From Thermococcus sp. AM4 (GTDB lineage Archaea > Methanobacteriota_B > Thermococci > Thermococcales > Thermococcaceae): DNA of 64,000 bases. Position numbers and translations under genes: made by a program. The stretch covers positions 992,001-1,056,000 of the forward strand of contig NC_016051.1 in NCBI RefSeq assembly GCF_000151205.2, in the 5' to 3' direction. The notes under the pieces were generated by a model. The model was not told the origin of the DNA and ran no database searches. It was given only the letters and a program-made list of their open reading frames with translations. Of this stretch, positions 1 to 9,281 are shown piece after piece. Every line of letters starts with the position of its first letter. Within the stretch, counting starts at the first letter, position 1.

Positions 1-344
1 TCGGTTCCTTCCTCGTTGCGGCCTACGATCCGGAGAGCGGTGAGTTCGTCCCGGTGGGCAAGGTCGGGAGCGGTTTCACCGATGAAGACTTGATCGAGTT
101 CACCAAGATGCTCAAGCCCCTGATCGTCAGGGAGGAAGGGAAGTTCGTCGAGATACAGCCGAAGGTCGTCATCGAAGTAACGTATCAGGAGATACAGAAG
201 AGCCCCAAGTATAAGAGCGGTTTCGCGTTAAGGTTCCCGCGCTACGTGGCGCTGAGGGAAGATAAAAGCCCGGAGGAGGCGGACACCATAGAGAGGGTCG
301 CCCAGCTCTACGAGCTCCAAGAGAAGTTCAAGGCGAAGAGGTGA
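1..344 (+). CDS. lig: ATP-dependent DNA ligase, C-terminal fragment
   Basis: The window opens inside this gene. The reading frame runs from base 3 to a TGA at 342-344 and keeps the last ~113 residues. They match the end of the OB-fold domain of archaeal replicative DNA ligase: a [15 protein letters not shown] strand pair, then [11 protein letters not shown], then a late segment with [15 protein letters not shown] and [21 protein letters not shown]. The F-P-R plus R-xDK pattern is the usual motif VI region of ATP-dependent ligases. The enzyme seals nicks in replication and repair. The catalytic lysine and nucleotidyltransferase domain lie upstream of the window. The 3' end overlaps the convergent PrsW-like gene by 17 bases. 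Confidence 0.9.
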   Translation, partial: GSFLVAAYDPESGEFVPVGKVGSGFTDEDLIEFTKMLKPLIVREEGKFVEIQPKVVIEVTYQEIQKSPKYKSGFALRFPRYVALREDKSPEEADTIERVAQLYELQEKFKAKR

Positions 345-1062
345 GCTCTTCATCCACCGCAACCGGAGAGGGCAGGGGCAGCTCTTTTACCTCTTCTTCC
401 TCCCTCGGGATCAGTTCCTCCACGAGAGGAGCGGTTCTCAGGACGTCAACGATGAGGAGGGCAACCATGAGCAGACCGAGCCCCATGAGCGCCTTCAGGT
501 ATGGCCCGCGATACCCGCCCACAAAGACGAGGAGCGGCAGGTCGTAGAGGGAGTGGTAGAGGGAAGCCCTCAGGTAGCCGGACCAGCTCTCTTTAACGAG
601 GTAGTGGGTGACAGTCACGAAGGTGAGGGCCACGTGAAAGGCGACGAGGAAGACACGGTAGAGGGCCATGAGGTGCTCTCCAACGATCAGGAGGATCAGG
701 GCGTAGAGGGACCCCTCGATGAGGCCGAAGAAGAACGCCGCGCCGATGGTCTTCTTCCAGAGCTTCCACTTCTCCTCGCGGTAGAGCTTGACCGGGAGAA
801 GCTTTGAAAACTCCTCTATGGGCCCGACGAAGATACCCAGGAGGAAAAATCCCGCGAGCGAATTGGAGATGAGGAACGGGAACTCCATTATCGAGGCAAC
901 GAGGATCGCTAGGAGACCGAGGAGAAACGAGATCGTCTTCCAAGACATTGCCGGGAGTTTTTCCCACGCTTCCCTGACCTTACGGTAGGTTACGATGAAA
1001 ACCAAAACCTGAAGGGGGGCCACCGCGTAGATGTAATACCTCAGTATCCCGAGATCGACCAC
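328..1062 (-). CDS. PrsW-like membrane protease family protein
   Basis: A 244-residue membrane protein with about seven hydrophobic segments. It carries the spaced motifs of the PrsW/CAAX-like intramembrane protease superfamily: GPIEEFSK (EExxK), FGLIEG (FxxxE), a histidine in AFHVALTF and YHSLYD (HxxxD). In that superfamily these residues bind metal and cleave membrane substrates such as anti-sigma factors or prenylated tails; the archaeal substrate is unknown. The tail of about 30 residues is acidic and cytosolic-looking. The start is GTG, preceded by GGTGGT. A TATA-like CTTTTTAAGG sits near 1092-1101, between this gene and the end of the FttA gene. The motifs are clear; protease activity is inferred. 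Confidence 0.65.
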   Translation of the reverse strand: MVDLGILRYYIYAVAPLQVLVFIVTYRKVREAWEKLPAMSWKTISFLLGLLAILVASIMEFPFLISNSLAGFFLLGIFVGPIEEFSKLLPVKLYREEKWKLWKKTIGAAFFFGLIEGSLYALILLIVGEHLMALYRVFLVAFHVALTFVTVTHYLVKESWSGYLRASLYHSLYDLPLLVFVGGYRGPYLKALMGLGLLMVALLIVDVLRTAPLVEELIPREEEEVKELPLPSPVAVDEELTSSP

Positions 1063-1105
1063 GTTACCACCGTGTGAAAGAAGGGAAGAAACCTTAAAAA
1101 GTTTA

Positions 1106-3061
1106 TCACTTCAGCCTTATGGCGTCGAGGTTGTTCGGTGCCCTCGTGGAGAGGTTGAACTTCTTGTGCAGGCTCGAGGCCAGGTCAAGGCACTTGTGCG
1201 GCTCGCCGTGAACTGTTATGACGCGCTCGGGCCTCGGCCTCAAGCGGGCGACGTAGCTTATGAGCTCCCTCCTGTCCGCGTGGCCCGAGAAGCCGTCTAT
1301 CGTGTGAACCTCCATGTTGACCTGGACCACCTCAGTCCTGCCGTCCTCGCCGACGAGCGGTATCTCGCGTAAGCCCCTCTGCACCTGCCTTCCGAGGGTT
1401 CCCTCGGCCTGGTAGCTGACGAAGATTATGCTGTTCTTCTCGTCCGGGGCGAGTTGCTTGAAGTACTCGACGCTCGGCCCGCCGACGAGCATGCCCGAGG
1501 TGGCGATGATTATCGCGGGTTCGCCACTGTCTATGATATCCTGCCTCTCGCGCGAGTTGGCGACGCTCTTGAATATCGGGTTGAGGAACGGGTTGTAACC
1601 CTCGTGGAAGATCTGCTCGCGCAGGCGTCTGCTAAGGTACTCCGGATAGGCAGTGTGGATTGCAGTTGCCTCCCAGATCATTCCGTCGAGGTAGATGGGA
1701 ACGTCTATGCCGCCGACGCGCGCGTACTCCTCGAGGACCATCATTATCTCCTGGGCCCTACCGACGGCCATGGCCGGAATGAGAACCTTTCCACCGCGCT
1801 TTATCGTGTGGTGGATGACCTCTATGAGCCTCTTCTCGGCCTCCTCCCTCGGCATCTGGTAGTCGTTGCTTCCGCCGTAGGTGGACTCCATAACCAAGGT
1901 CTCGACGCGCGGGAACCTGCTCACAGCCGGTTCGAGCAACCTTGTGGGTATGAACTTGAAGTCGCCCGTTACCGCTATGTTGTGCAAACCGTTGCCGATG
2001 TGGAGGTGAACTATCGCCGAGCCGAGTATATGGCCGGCGTTGTGGAGGGTCAGCCTTATGTCCGGGGCTATGTCGCGAACCTCGCCGTAGTCGAGGGTTA
2101 TGGTGTGCTTTATGACCTCCTTTATGTCTCTCGGCCTGTAGAGCGGCTCCATTCCGTTCATGTGCTGGATCTCGATGAAGTCCTGCTGGAGGAGGGTCAT
2201 TAAATCTCTCGTCGGTGGCGTCGTGTAAATCGGCCCGTCGAAGAGCTTGTAGCGGAAGAGGTACGGCAGCATTCCGCTGTGGTCGAGGTGGGCGTGGGTG
2301 ATGATGATTGCATCGAGAAGGCCCTCGTCGAGGACGTAGCGGAATTCTGGAGCGTCAAAGTGCGGAAACGCTTTGAGCGGGTCCCTCATCGCGGCTATGT
2401 TCACGCCGAAGTCAACGAGGACGTAGCTCTCGTCCGTCTGGACGAGGAGGGCGCTCCTTCCCACCTCACGGAAGCCACCCAAACCGGTGATCCTGATCCA
2501 CCTGCTCTTGTACTCGGGCTTGCGGTAGATCGTCCGCCCTACCTGCCTCAGGAACTTCCTCCTGTCCTTGCTCTCGGTCTGGAGGATCTGCCTTATGGAG
2601 TATATCGTCTGGCTCTGGATCGGGGGAGTTCTTATCGCCTTCGGCGCCCAGTGGACTTTCTGCGTGATGAGGCGAAGCGTCTCGCCGTTCTTCCCTATCA
2701 CCAGGCCGGGCTTTCTGGCCTCTATGATGACCTCGCCGACAGAGGGGTCGAAGCTTATGTTGGTTATCTCCGCCTCCGGCGGGACGATCTGCTTTATCAT
2801 CTCCTCCGCCTTCTCGGGCGGAATCAGAATGTCCGGATCCGGGCGGACGCTTATCCTCTTCTTGAGCACTTTGGCGAGGTTCCTTATCAGATCGCCGTCG
2901 CGCATTATCGCCTCCGGATTCTTGACGTAGATGACCAGCTCCGGACCCTCGAACTCGACCTCGGTTACCTTGGCCTCCCTCGGCACCATCTGGTTGATGA
3001 CGGCCCTTATGTCCTTGAGTATGTCCTCGACGAAAGTTTCTCTCCTGATCAAGTCCACCAC
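1106..3061 (-). CDS. fttA: aCPSF1/FttA beta-CASP ribonuclease, transcription terminator
   Basis: A 651-residue archaeal homologue of CPSF73, the nuclease that cuts nascent RNA and ends transcription in archaea. Residues ~1-145 are two KH domains (the second has GLVIGKNGETL). A metallo-beta-lactamase core follows, with HAHLDH at ~256-261 and the beta-CASP insert after ~400. Late motifs include the ATSGMLVGGP segment, GFSGHADRREL and TVHGEPHKC, so all metal-binding motifs are present. Length fits the family. The start is uncertain: GTG at 3061 or 3058, or TTG at 3052, which is best placed behind GAGGTG. The psmB stop is adjacent, so the two are co-transcribed, an order I recall from other Thermococcales. 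Confidence 0.95.
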   Translation of the reverse strand: MVDLIRRETFVEDILKDIRAVINQMVPREAKVTEVEFEGPELVIYVKNPEAIMRDGDLIRNLAKVLKKRISVRPDPDILIPPEKAEEMIKQIVPPEAEITNISFDPSVGEVIIEARKPGLVIGKNGETLRLITQKVHWAPKAIRTPPIQSQTIYSIRQILQTESKDRRKFLRQVGRTIYRKPEYKSRWIRITGLGGFREVGRSALLVQTDESYVLVDFGVNIAAMRDPLKAFPHFDAPEFRYVLDEGLLDAIIITHAHLDHSGMLPYLFRYKLFDGPIYTTPPTRDLMTLLQQDFIEIQHMNGMEPLYRPRDIKEVIKHTITLDYGEVRDIAPDIRLTLHNAGHILGSAIVHLHIGNGLHNIAVTGDFKFIPTRLLEPAVSRFPRVETLVMESTYGGSNDYQMPREEAEKRLIEVIHHTIKRGGKVLIPAMAVGRAQEIMMVLEEYARVGGIDVPIYLDGMIWEATAIHTAYPEYLSRRLREQIFHEGYNPFLNPIFKSVANSRERQDIIDSGEPAIIIATSGMLVGGPSVEYFKQLAPDEKNSIIFVSYQAEGTLGRQVQRGLREIPLVGEDGRTEVVQVNMEVHTIDGFSGHADRRELISYVARLRPRPERVITVHGEPHKCLDLASSLHKKFNLSTRAPNNLDAIRLK

Positions 3062-3062
3062 C

Positions 3063-3677
3063 TCACTTCAGAACCGGTTCAAGCTCACGGTAGCCTTCCT
3101 TCGTGATCGTGACGACGGTGACGCCCTCACCGGTGTAAACGTCCCTCCTCATGGCGGCCTTAACGGCTCTAACCGCCAGATCAACGCCCTCCTCAAGGTC
3201 CATTCCATCGGAGAAGTTCTCCTCAAGGAGGGCAAGCGCGAACTCCATACCAGAACCGGCCGCTATAAAGCGCTCCTCGGTAACGCCTCCCGCGGCGTCT
3301 ATCGAGTAAAGCCTCGGCCTCACGTCGTACCCCCCGATCAAGAACCAGGCAAAGTAGGGGAGGTACCTGCTCCCGTGCAGAACGTTCGAAACGAGCGTTG
3401 CCATGGCTTTAACCGACATCTCCCTGCCGACCCTCGCGCGGTAGAGCTTTGCCTCAGCGCGAAGAAGCCTGACGAGGCTGAGTATGTCTCCAACGAGACC
3501 GGCACCGGCTATGGCCAGATGGTCGTCTACCTGAAAAACCTTGGTTACCTCCTTCGACGTCACCATGTTGCCCAGCGTTGCCCTTCTGTCCGCTGCGAGC
3601 ACGACGCCGTCCCTACACACCACGCCAACGGTCGTGGTGCCCTTCATTGCACTCGGACTCCCGTTCAACAGTAACAC
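3063..3677 (-). CDS. psmB: Proteasome subunit beta
   Basis: A 204-residue 20S proteasome beta subunit. A short propeptide of ~13 residues ends in MKG; cleavage would expose the catalytic threonine of TTTVG. The supporting active-site residues are visible: Asp in LAADRRAT and Lys in SKEVTKVFQ. Other marks are GAGLVGDI and [10 protein letters not shown]. It forms the inner rings of the proteasome and degrades unfolded proteins delivered by ATPases such as PAN or Cdc48, and the Cdc48 gene lies just upstream. Thermococcales usually have two beta genes; which one this is cannot be settled from sequence alone, although the FttA neighbour suggests beta 1. Start codons GTG 3677 or TTG 3668 are both possible. 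Confidence 0.95.
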   Translation of the reverse strand: MLLLNGSPSAMKGTTTVGVVCRDGVVLAADRRATLGNMVTSKEVTKVFQVDDHLAIAGAGLVGDILSLVRLLRAEAKLYRARVGREMSVKAMATLVSNVLHGSRYLPYFAWFLIGGYDVRPRLYSIDAAGGVTEERFIAAGSGMEFALALLEENFSDGMDLEEGVDLAVRAVKAAMRRDVYTGEGVTVVTITKEGYRELEPVLK

Positions 3678-3731
3678 CCCTGTATGGTCTGTGTAGAACA
3701 GAAAAACCTCAAACCCCGGTTTGGAAAAGGG

Positions 3732-3750
3732 GTATTTAAAGATTTCGAAA
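3732..3750 (-). promoter_or_regulatory. BRE/TATA promoter of psmB-fttA
   Basis: On the minus strand TTTCGAAA is followed by a TATA element TTTAAATAC, in the gap after the Cdc48 stop and about 60 bases before the psmB start. It would let psmB and fttA be transcribed apart from cdc48. Confidence 0.6.
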
Positions 3751-3753
3751 GGC

Positions 3754-6270
3754 TCAGAAGGTGTAGTAGTCCACTCCCTTGCCCTCTCCCCTGTCCCTTC
3801 TCCTCCTGCTCTCCTCGAAGTTCCGGTAGTAATCGACCATGTAGGGCGTTATGCTGGGCCTGACCTTCTTGAGAGCCATCTCGAAGTCCTTCCTCGAAAC
3901 CTTGAGGCTCTCCAGGAACTCTTCGCTCTGCTTCTCCACCACGTCCCTTGGAAGCCTCGAAACGGCCCTTCTGAGGGCTATCAGCGCCGCCTCCCTGACC
4001 AGGGCCTCTATGTCTGCTCCCGAATATCCTTCCGTTTTCTTTGCCAGCTCCTCGAGGTTGACATCTTCCGCCAAGGGAACGCGCCTCGTGTGCACCTTGA
4101 ATATCTCCAGCCTGGCCTTCTCGTCCGGTGCCGGCACGAGTATCAGCCTGTCAAAGCGCCCGGGCCTCAGCAGGGCCGGGTCAATGATGTCCGGCCTGTT
4201 GGTGGCACCGATGACAACCACACCACTGTTCTCCTGAATACCATCCATCTCAGTCAACAGCTGATTGATCAGGGTGTCGAGGTGCCTTCCGCCCTCGTAG
4301 CTTCCCCTCGCCGGAGCTATCGCGTCGATCTCGTCGATGAAGACGACCGTCGGAGCAGCCTGTCTCGCCTTCCGGAATATCTCCCTTATCCTCTTCTCTG
4401 TCTCGCCGACCCACTTGCTCAGCACTTCTGGCCCTCTAATCGCTATGAAGTTGGCCTCGCTCTCGTTCGCCACCGCCTTTGCAAGGAGCGTCTTACCCGT
4501 CCCGGGCGGACCGTAGAGGAGTATTCCCTTCGGCGGGGTTATGCCGAGCCTCTCGAAGGCCTTGGGATACTTGAGCGGCCACTCCACCGCCTCCCTGAGC
4601 TCCTGCTTGACGTCTTCGAGGCCCCCTATGTCGTCCCAGCGGACGTTTGGAACCTCTATGAGAACCTCCCTGAGCGCCGATGGCTCGACCATCTTGAGGG
4701 CCTCGTAGAAGTCCTCCTCGCGAACCCTGAGCTCCTGCAGAACCTCCGGGGGAATGCGCTCCTGCTCCGGGCTCACCTTGCCCTCCTGGATGAGCCTCCT
4801 GAGGACGACCATCGCCGCCTCTCTCGCCAGAGCCGCTAAGTCGGCTCCAACGAAGCCGTGCGTTCTGTCCGCTATCCTGTCGAGCATTCTGTCTATCAGC
4901 TTCGCCTTGACCTCGGAGTAGAGCTCGCCGCTTCCCTTCAGGATCTCCTTGATCTCCCTCCCGCTCTGGGCGGCCTCAACGAGGGGCTTCAGTTTTCCAA
5001 CTTCCTCGGCGAACTTACCGCCCCGCCTTGCGAGCTCTTCAAGGACCGCGAGGACTTCCTCCTTGTCGAATGAAGGCTCCAGCGGCATTCCCCTGGTGTG
5101 TATCTGGAGTATCTCCTTCCTGCCCTGCTTGTCCGGAACGCCGACCTCTATCTCCCTGTCAAACCTTCCAGGTCTCCTCAAAGCCGGGTCAATCGCGTCG
5201 GGCCTGTTGGTGGCCGCTATCACTATCACCTTGCCCCTGCCCTTCAGGCCGTCCATCAGCGTGAGTAACTGGCTTACAACCCTCTTCTCGACCTCTCCAA
5301 CAACCTCCTCCCTCTTCGGAGCTATCGCGTCAATCTCATCGATGAAGATGATGCTCGGGGCGTTTTCCTCGGCCTCCTTGAAGATCTCCCTCAGCCTCTC
5401 CTCGCTCTCGCCGTAGAACTTGCTCATTATCTCCGGCCCGTTGATGGCTATGAAGTGTGCGTTTGCCTCGTTCGCCACCGCCTTGGCGAGGAGGGTCTTA
5501 CCGGTTCCCGGCGGACCGTAGAGGAGAACCCCCTTGGGCGGCTCTATTCCAAGCCTCTCGAAGAGCTCCGGGTGCTTGAGGGGCAGCTCGACCATCTCGC
5601 GGATCTTCTGTATTGCGTCGCTCAGGCCGCCGATGTCCTCGTAGGTAACCTCGGGGATGCTCTCCTCCCTCACCTCAACCGCCTGCGGGAGAACCTCAAC
5701 CTCGGTGTTGTAGGTTATCTGGACTATGCCCTTGGGGACGGTGCTCACCACAACGAACTTCAGCTCGCCGAAGCCGATCGGCATGGCCTCGAAGAGGCCC
5801 CTGATGAGGTCATCGAGCGGACTTCCGTAGTAACCGGTCTCACCCCTGCTGCTCGCGACCACTATGTCCCCTTTCACGACCGGCCTCCCGAGGAGGTTCT
5901 GCTTGACGATGTCGCCGGGTATCTGGAGTATGACGCCCTTCTGGGCCGGCGCGAGGACGACCTTCTTCGCCTCCTGGACCTGCGCCTTCCTCACCGTCAC
6001 GTAGTCGCCTATGCTTACTCCGGCGTTCTTCCTGATGTAACCGTCCATCCTTATTATATCGAGACCCCTGTCGTCGGGGTGGGCGTTGGCCACTATCGCG
6101 GCGGTTGAGCGCGAACCTATGAGCTCGACTATGTCGCCGGTACCGACGCCGAGCTTCCGCTGGTACTGCTTGTCGAACCTGACTATTCCCCTGCCCACGT
6201 CCACCTTCAGGGCCTCTGCAACCCTGAGCTTTATTTCATCCACGTTCTCCTCGCCCCTTCCAAAGATCAC
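3754..6270 (-). CDS. Cdc48/VCP AAA+ ATPase
   Basis: An 838-residue double-ring AAA+ unfoldase. Residues 1-200 form the N-domain (double-psi barrel and four-stranded barrel). D1 has Walker A GPPGTGKT at ~251 and Walker B FIDEID at ~306; D2 has them at ~585 and ~641. Each ring has an arginine-finger region ([18 protein letters not shown]). The D1 helical lid carries a charged insertion of about 60 residues ([13 protein letters not shown]...), giving a length close to that of other Thermococcus homologues. It extracts and unfolds proteins, probably feeding the proteasome encoded next door. The start is GTG at 6270, six bases after GGAGGTG, rather than the GTG at 6279, which would lie inside that ribosome site. 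No intein is present. Confidence 0.95.
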   Translation of the reverse strand: MIFGRGEENVDEIKLRVAEALKVDVGRGIVRFDKQYQRKLGVGTGDIVELIGSRSTAAIVANAHPDDRGLDIIRMDGYIRKNAGVSIGDYVTVRKAQVQEAKKVVLAPAQKGVILQIPGDIVKQNLLGRPVVKGDIVVASSRGETGYYGSPLDDLIRGLFEAMPIGFGELKFVVVSTVPKGIVQITYNTEVEVLPQAVEVREESIPEVTYEDIGGLSDAIQKIREMVELPLKHPELFERLGIEPPKGVLLYGPPGTGKTLLAKAVANEANAHFIAINGPEIMSKFYGESEERLREIFKEAEENAPSIIFIDEIDAIAPKREEVVGEVEKRVVSQLLTLMDGLKGRGKVIVIAATNRPDAIDPALRRPGRFDREIEVGVPDKQGRKEILQIHTRGMPLEPSFDKEEVLAVLEELARRGGKFAEEVGKLKPLVEAAQSGREIKEILKGSGELYSEVKAKLIDRMLDRIADRTHGFVGADLAALAREAAMVVLRRLIQEGKVSPEQERIPPEVLQELRVREEDFYEALKMVEPSALREVLIEVPNVRWDDIGGLEDVKQELREAVEWPLKYPKAFERLGITPPKGILLYGPPGTGKTLLAKAVANESEANFIAIRGPEVLSKWVGETEKRIREIFRKARQAAPTVVFIDEIDAIAPARGSYEGGRHLDTLINQLLTEMDGIQENSGVVVIGATNRPDIIDPALLRPGRFDRLILVPAPDEKARLEIFKVHTRRVPLAEDVNLEELAKKTEGYSGADIEALVREAALIALRRAVSRLPRDVVEKQSEEFLESLKVSRKDFEMALKKVRPSITPYMVDYYRNFEESRRRRDRGEGKGVDYYTF

Positions 6271-6335
6271 AGCCCGCACCTCCTAAGTTTTCTCACGACG
6301 ATGATCCTACGCTCCAGGGGTATAAAACACCTCCG

Positions 6336-7094
6336 CTACCTCTTCCTCCTTTGCCTCTCAATGGCCTCTTCGAGCGTCATGTTTCCAAGGGCAACCTCCC
6401 TGGCGAGCCGGGTGGATATCGTTATGTTGCCGCTCAGTTCCCTGCTCCTCCTCTTGATGTCCTCGATTTCCCGCTTCGTTGGCTCCCTGACCTCAAGCAG
6501 CTCGCCGATCGTCGCTTCCCTGCCCTCCCTGAGGGCGATGTTTATCGAGGCAACTATGTCCTGAACGCCCGGGGCCTCGGTGTTCCCGACCCTCGGCGTT
6601 GTTCTCGCCTCGTTCACGAGTATAACCCTGTAATCGTAGCCGAGGGCCTGGCCGAGGGCCTTGAGGGTTAAGGTTCTCTGCCTCCTCGCACCGTGACCTA
6701 TCTTTATCCTTGCCTCAGGGTACTTCTCGAGCAGCTCAAGAACGACCGAGACGTCCCTCGGATCCCTCATCCTGTGAACCTCGAGAACCCTGTTGTCGGC
6801 CACGACGCTGAGGCCCGGTCTCTCACCGGGGTCTATTGCGATGAAAATCCGCCTGAACCTCTCCCGCCCCTCGAGAAAAGCCAACAGCTCGTCTATGAAG
6901 CCCTCATCCCTCGCGAGGATCTTGGCCGGAAAATCGACCTTCCCCCAGCTGACCTCATCGACGAGAACGACCTCGACGTCGAAGGGGATCCTCTCGCCCG
7001 GTCTAAGGCTGTGGAACCCTATTCCATAGGCCTTGAGGGTCTTCACGATGGTGTAGTAGGCCCTCGCGTCCTCGGTGATGACCGCAACCCTCAT
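6336..7094 (-). CDS. RNase H-fold (RuvC/YqgF-like) conserved archaeal protein
   Basis: A 252-residue protein without a confident name. It shows three acidic motifs spaced as in RuvC/YqgF-type RNase H folds: IFIAIDPGERPG at ~83-94 (strand 1 Asp), VNEARTTP at ~158 (compare DERLTT of YqgF) and GVQDIVASINIAL at ~175 (helix Asp). Between them is a basic GARRQRT stretch that could contact nucleic acid. The C-terminal ~60 residues are charged and helical. A nuclease acting on branched DNA or RNA is possible but is inference from motifs only. ATG 7094 follows GGGGTTGG. Cdc48 lies 65 bases downstream with its own TATA-like TTTTATAC, so co-transcription is not certain. Confidence 0.6.
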   Translation of the reverse strand: MRVAVITEDARAYYTIVKTLKAYGIGFHSLRPGERIPFDVEVVLVDEVSWGKVDFPAKILARDEGFIDELLAFLEGRERFRRIFIAIDPGERPGLSVVADNRVLEVHRMRDPRDVSVVLELLEKYPEARIKIGHGARRQRTLTLKALGQALGYDYRVILVNEARTTPRVGNTEAPGVQDIVASINIALREGREATIGELLEVREPTKREIEDIKRRSRELSGNITISTRLAREVALGNMTLEEAIERQRRKR

Positions 7095-7108
7095 TACCAA
7101 CCCCTGAC

Positions 7109-7133
7109 CCGATGTCGGGGAAAAGCCTTAAAT
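7109..7133. promoter_or_regulatory. Shared divergent promoter with palindrome
   Basis: Bases 7125-7133 read CCTTAAATC on plus and GATTTAAGG on minus. Plus has GGGAAAAG just upstream and minus has GTGAAAGA, so one TATA with a BRE on each side could serve both the acidic mini-protein (ATG 7167) and the RNase H-fold gene (ATG 7094). A perfect inverted repeat CCCGA-TG-TCGGG lies at 7109-7120, around the expected minus-strand start site. Confidence 0.5.
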
Positions 7134-7166
7134 CTTTCACCCCCAAATAGATCTGAGGTAGGCTCC

Positions 7167-7310
7167 ATGTTCCCGCCCAAGAAGAAGGTTAAAGTCGAGG
7201 ACGATGAGGATTACCTCGAGGAGGAGCTCTGGGAGGAGGACGACTTCGAGGAAGAAGACTGGGAAGATGAGTGGGAGGACGAGGACTGGGACGAGGACGA
7301 AGACTGGTAG
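7167..7310 (+). CDS. Small Asp/Glu/Trp-rich acidic protein
   Basis: A 47-residue protein. Residues 1-10 are MFPPKKKVKV; nearly everything after is Asp or Glu broken by Trp at regular intervals (W22, W32, W36, W41, W47), ending in DEDEDW. ATG 7167 has GAGGT seven bases upstream and a plausible TATA 35-40 bases upstream. Such a polyanion could mimic nucleic acid or bind basic proteins; no function is known to me. Its last 100 bases are read in antisense as the serine-rich tail of the convergent gene. It is too short for routine gene callers. Real translation is supported by the start signals and the strict composition, not by homology I can check. Confidence 0.65.
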   Translation: MFPPKKKVKVEDDEDYLEEELWEEDDFEEEDWEDEWEDEDWDEDEDW

Positions 7311-8383
7311 AGAGACTCTTCGTATTCCCTCTGGATTTTTACGCCCATCTCAAATATTTCGCGGGACTTCTCCAAGAGCTTTGGATCGTTTTCCTTCTTC
7401 GCCTCGCCCAGCATTTCAAAGGCGAGGAACTTGAGCAGGCGGGCGAGGATGTAATCGCTGTCCGGGGTCAGAACGGCCTCGGCGAGCTCCCTCTCAAGCA
7501 ATCCCCTCACGGCAAGCTCCCTGAGAACCAGCAGCTTTTTCACGGGGCTCCTTATCTTACAGGAGAGGGAACCAATTTCCCCAAGCCTTCCATCCTCGAT
7601 CATCCTGAGGGCGAGCAGATACGCGAGATCCTCCGTTTTTCCGGCCTTTCCGGCGAGCTCAAGGGCCTTCTCGATAACACCGGCCCGGAGGTATATCAGT
7701 CCTGCCTCCTCGAGGAGCTCATCCCTCAGCGGCCCTTCGACGAGCTCCGCCCAGTACTCGAGCTCGGCAACGTTGGCCATATCCCCGAGCAGCTGGAGGT
7801 AGTCACGCAGATAGCCGGCTTCCACCGTCCCAAACTCAAAGTAGGGCCTCTCCGGGGGGCTCCGCCGGACCTCGGTGAGGGAAACCACCTCGTTCCTGAA
7901 CTCGCCCTTCATCCTGAGTATCTCGCCGCCGGGCATCAGCTTGCCGTCCTTGAGGCTTATTCCGCCGGGAAGGGGCTTTAAAACCTCGACGTCACTCTCA
8001 TCAAGGCCGAGCTCGCTGAGGCTTATCTCCGCCCCCCTCTCCACTATCGCCCTCGCTAAAACAGTTGAAACCGTGCGAAGGGCCTTTTTCCGTGTGAATT
8101 CCCCCCTGATTTTCCTGGCGACCTCAATGGCCAGCTTGAACTTCCCCTCCCTTGAAAAAATGTAGGATAGGTTCGCGAGGGCATCGTCCCTCAGGGAATC
8201 CGTCGAGATCATCCCTGCTATCTCAACGGCCTTCTCCGGGTTCCCCCGGGCGTAGGCTTCCGCGACCCATCGGAGGGCGTAGTCCCTCCAGTAGGGCTCC
8301 TCGATGCTCTCCGCGACGAGCAGTGCCGTGTCCAGCTTTCCCTTGGCGATGAGCGCCTTAACGTCGATCAACCGCTCATCCAT
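7211..8383 (-). CDS. Helical-repeat (TPR-like) protein with serine tail
   Basis: A 390-residue soluble protein, mostly short paired helices of TPR/HEAT type: AKGKLDTALLVAESI, GNPEKAVEIAGMI, EGKFKLAIEVARKI and later GVIEKALELAGKAGK. A non-repeat segment (~110-190) divides two helical blocks. It probably scaffolds protein contacts; the partner is unknown. The last ~34 residues are almost all Ser with Gln, His or Lys, and are the antisense reading of the acidic mini-protein. ATG 8383 lies one base after the uridine phosphorylase stop, so the two form an operon. The body looks like a normal conserved gene; the tail may be a recent 3' extension after loss of an older stop codon. Confidence 0.7.
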   Translation of the reverse strand: MDERLIDVKALIAKGKLDTALLVAESIEEPYWRDYALRWVAEAYARGNPEKAVEIAGMISTDSLRDDALANLSYIFSREGKFKLAIEVARKIRGEFTRKKALRTVSTVLARAIVERGAEISLSELGLDESDVEVLKPLPGGISLKDGKLMPGGEILRMKGEFRNEVVSLTEVRRSPPERPYFEFGTVEAGYLRDYLQLLGDMANVAELEYWAELVEGPLRDELLEEAGLIYLRAGVIEKALELAGKAGKTEDLAYLLALRMIEDGRLGEIGSLSCKIRSPVKKLLVLRELAVRGLLERELAEAVLTPDSDYILARLLKFLAFEMLGEAKKENDPKLLEKSREIFEMGVKIQREYEESLYQSSSSSQSSSSHSSSQSSSSKSSSSQSSSSR

Positions 8384-8384
8384 C

Positions 8385-9218
8385 TCAACCCCTCAGCCCG
8401 GGGAACCATACCTTCTTTCCTTTCTTTTCCTTCTCCTCGTCCCACTCGGCGAGTATCTTCACAGCCTCGCTCGCCACCAAAGCCGCTTCCTTCTCACCGG
8501 CCTTTCCGAACTCGTTCGTAACGCGGTTCGCGAAGACGGCGCAGACGCAGCCGGCCCTGAGCCCGTAGATGTTGGCGAGGGTGTAGAGCGTGGCCGCCTC
8601 CATCTCGAAGTTCGTGACGTTGGCCTGCCTGAGGTCATCGACTAAATTCTTTGCGAAGCTTGGGAAGTAGCCGTTCAGACCCGGCCTGCCCTGGCCGAGG
8701 TAGAAGCTGTCCGTCGAGGCCGTGATGCCGATGTGGTATCTAACGCCCAAGCTCTCGGCAGCCTCGATAAGCGCGAGCGTCACCTCAAGGTCCGCAACGG
8801 CCGGGTATTCAACGCGGACGTACTGCTTTGAGGTTCCCTCAAGCCTCACGGCGGCCTTGGCTATAATCAGGTCGCCTATCTCCATCCCCGGCTGGATTGC
8901 GCCGGTGGAGCCCACCCTTATGAAGGTGTCAGCCCCTATCGCCGCGAGCTCCTCGATGGCGATGGCGGTCGAGGGCCCGCCTATTCCCGTCGAGGTGACG
9001 CTTATTGGAACGCCCTTGTATCTGCCGGTGTGCGTTCTGTACTCGCGGTGGAAGGCTATCTCCTTAGCTTCGTCCCACAGGGAGCTTATCTTCGGAACCC
9101 TCTCCGGGTCGCCCGGCAGGAGAACGTAGCGCGCGACGTCGCCGGGCTTGCAGGCTATGTGGTACTGGTAGCCTTCCTCGGTCTGCGGCCTCTCGGCTGA
9201 AATGAACTTCTCCACCAT
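8385..9218 (-). CDS. udp: Uridine phosphorylase
   Basis: A 277-residue member of the NP-I nucleoside phosphorylase family. Phosphate-binding motifs LPGDPERV (near residue 33) and IRVGSTGAIQPG are present, as is the substrate loop with SFYLGQGRPG and NFEMEAATLY, whose Glu-Met-Glu binds ribose. The enzyme converts uridine and phosphate to uracil and ribose 1-phosphate. In Thermococcales such phosphorylases feed pentose into the pathway that ends in the AMP-type RubisCO, which is also encoded here at 56.7-58.0 kb. ATG 9218 follows AAGGTGG. A GGAATAAAGG element near 9247-9256 is a possible TATA. Confidence 0.92.
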   Translation of the reverse strand: MVEKFISAERPQTEEGYQYHIACKPGDVARYVLLPGDPERVPKISSLWDEAKEIAFHREYRTHTGRYKGVPISVTSTGIGGPSTAIAIEELAAIGADTFIRVGSTGAIQPGMEIGDLIIAKAAVRLEGTSKQYVRVEYPAVADLEVTLALIEAAESLGVRYHIGITASTDSFYLGQGRPGLNGYFPSFAKNLVDDLRQANVTNFEMEAATLYTLANIYGLRAGCVCAVFANRVTNEFGKAGEKEAALVASEAVKILAEWDEEKEKKGKKVWFPGLRG

Positions 9219-9281
9219 GGCAACCACCTTTTTAAGTTTCGATGTCCTTTATTCCACACCATCCCTAAAAAAGGTGATGCT

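Noticed and set aside
3063-6270. Inteins in the proteasome or Cdc48 genes, as seen in some archaeal ATPases
   Set aside because: Both proteins have normal lengths and continuous motifs.
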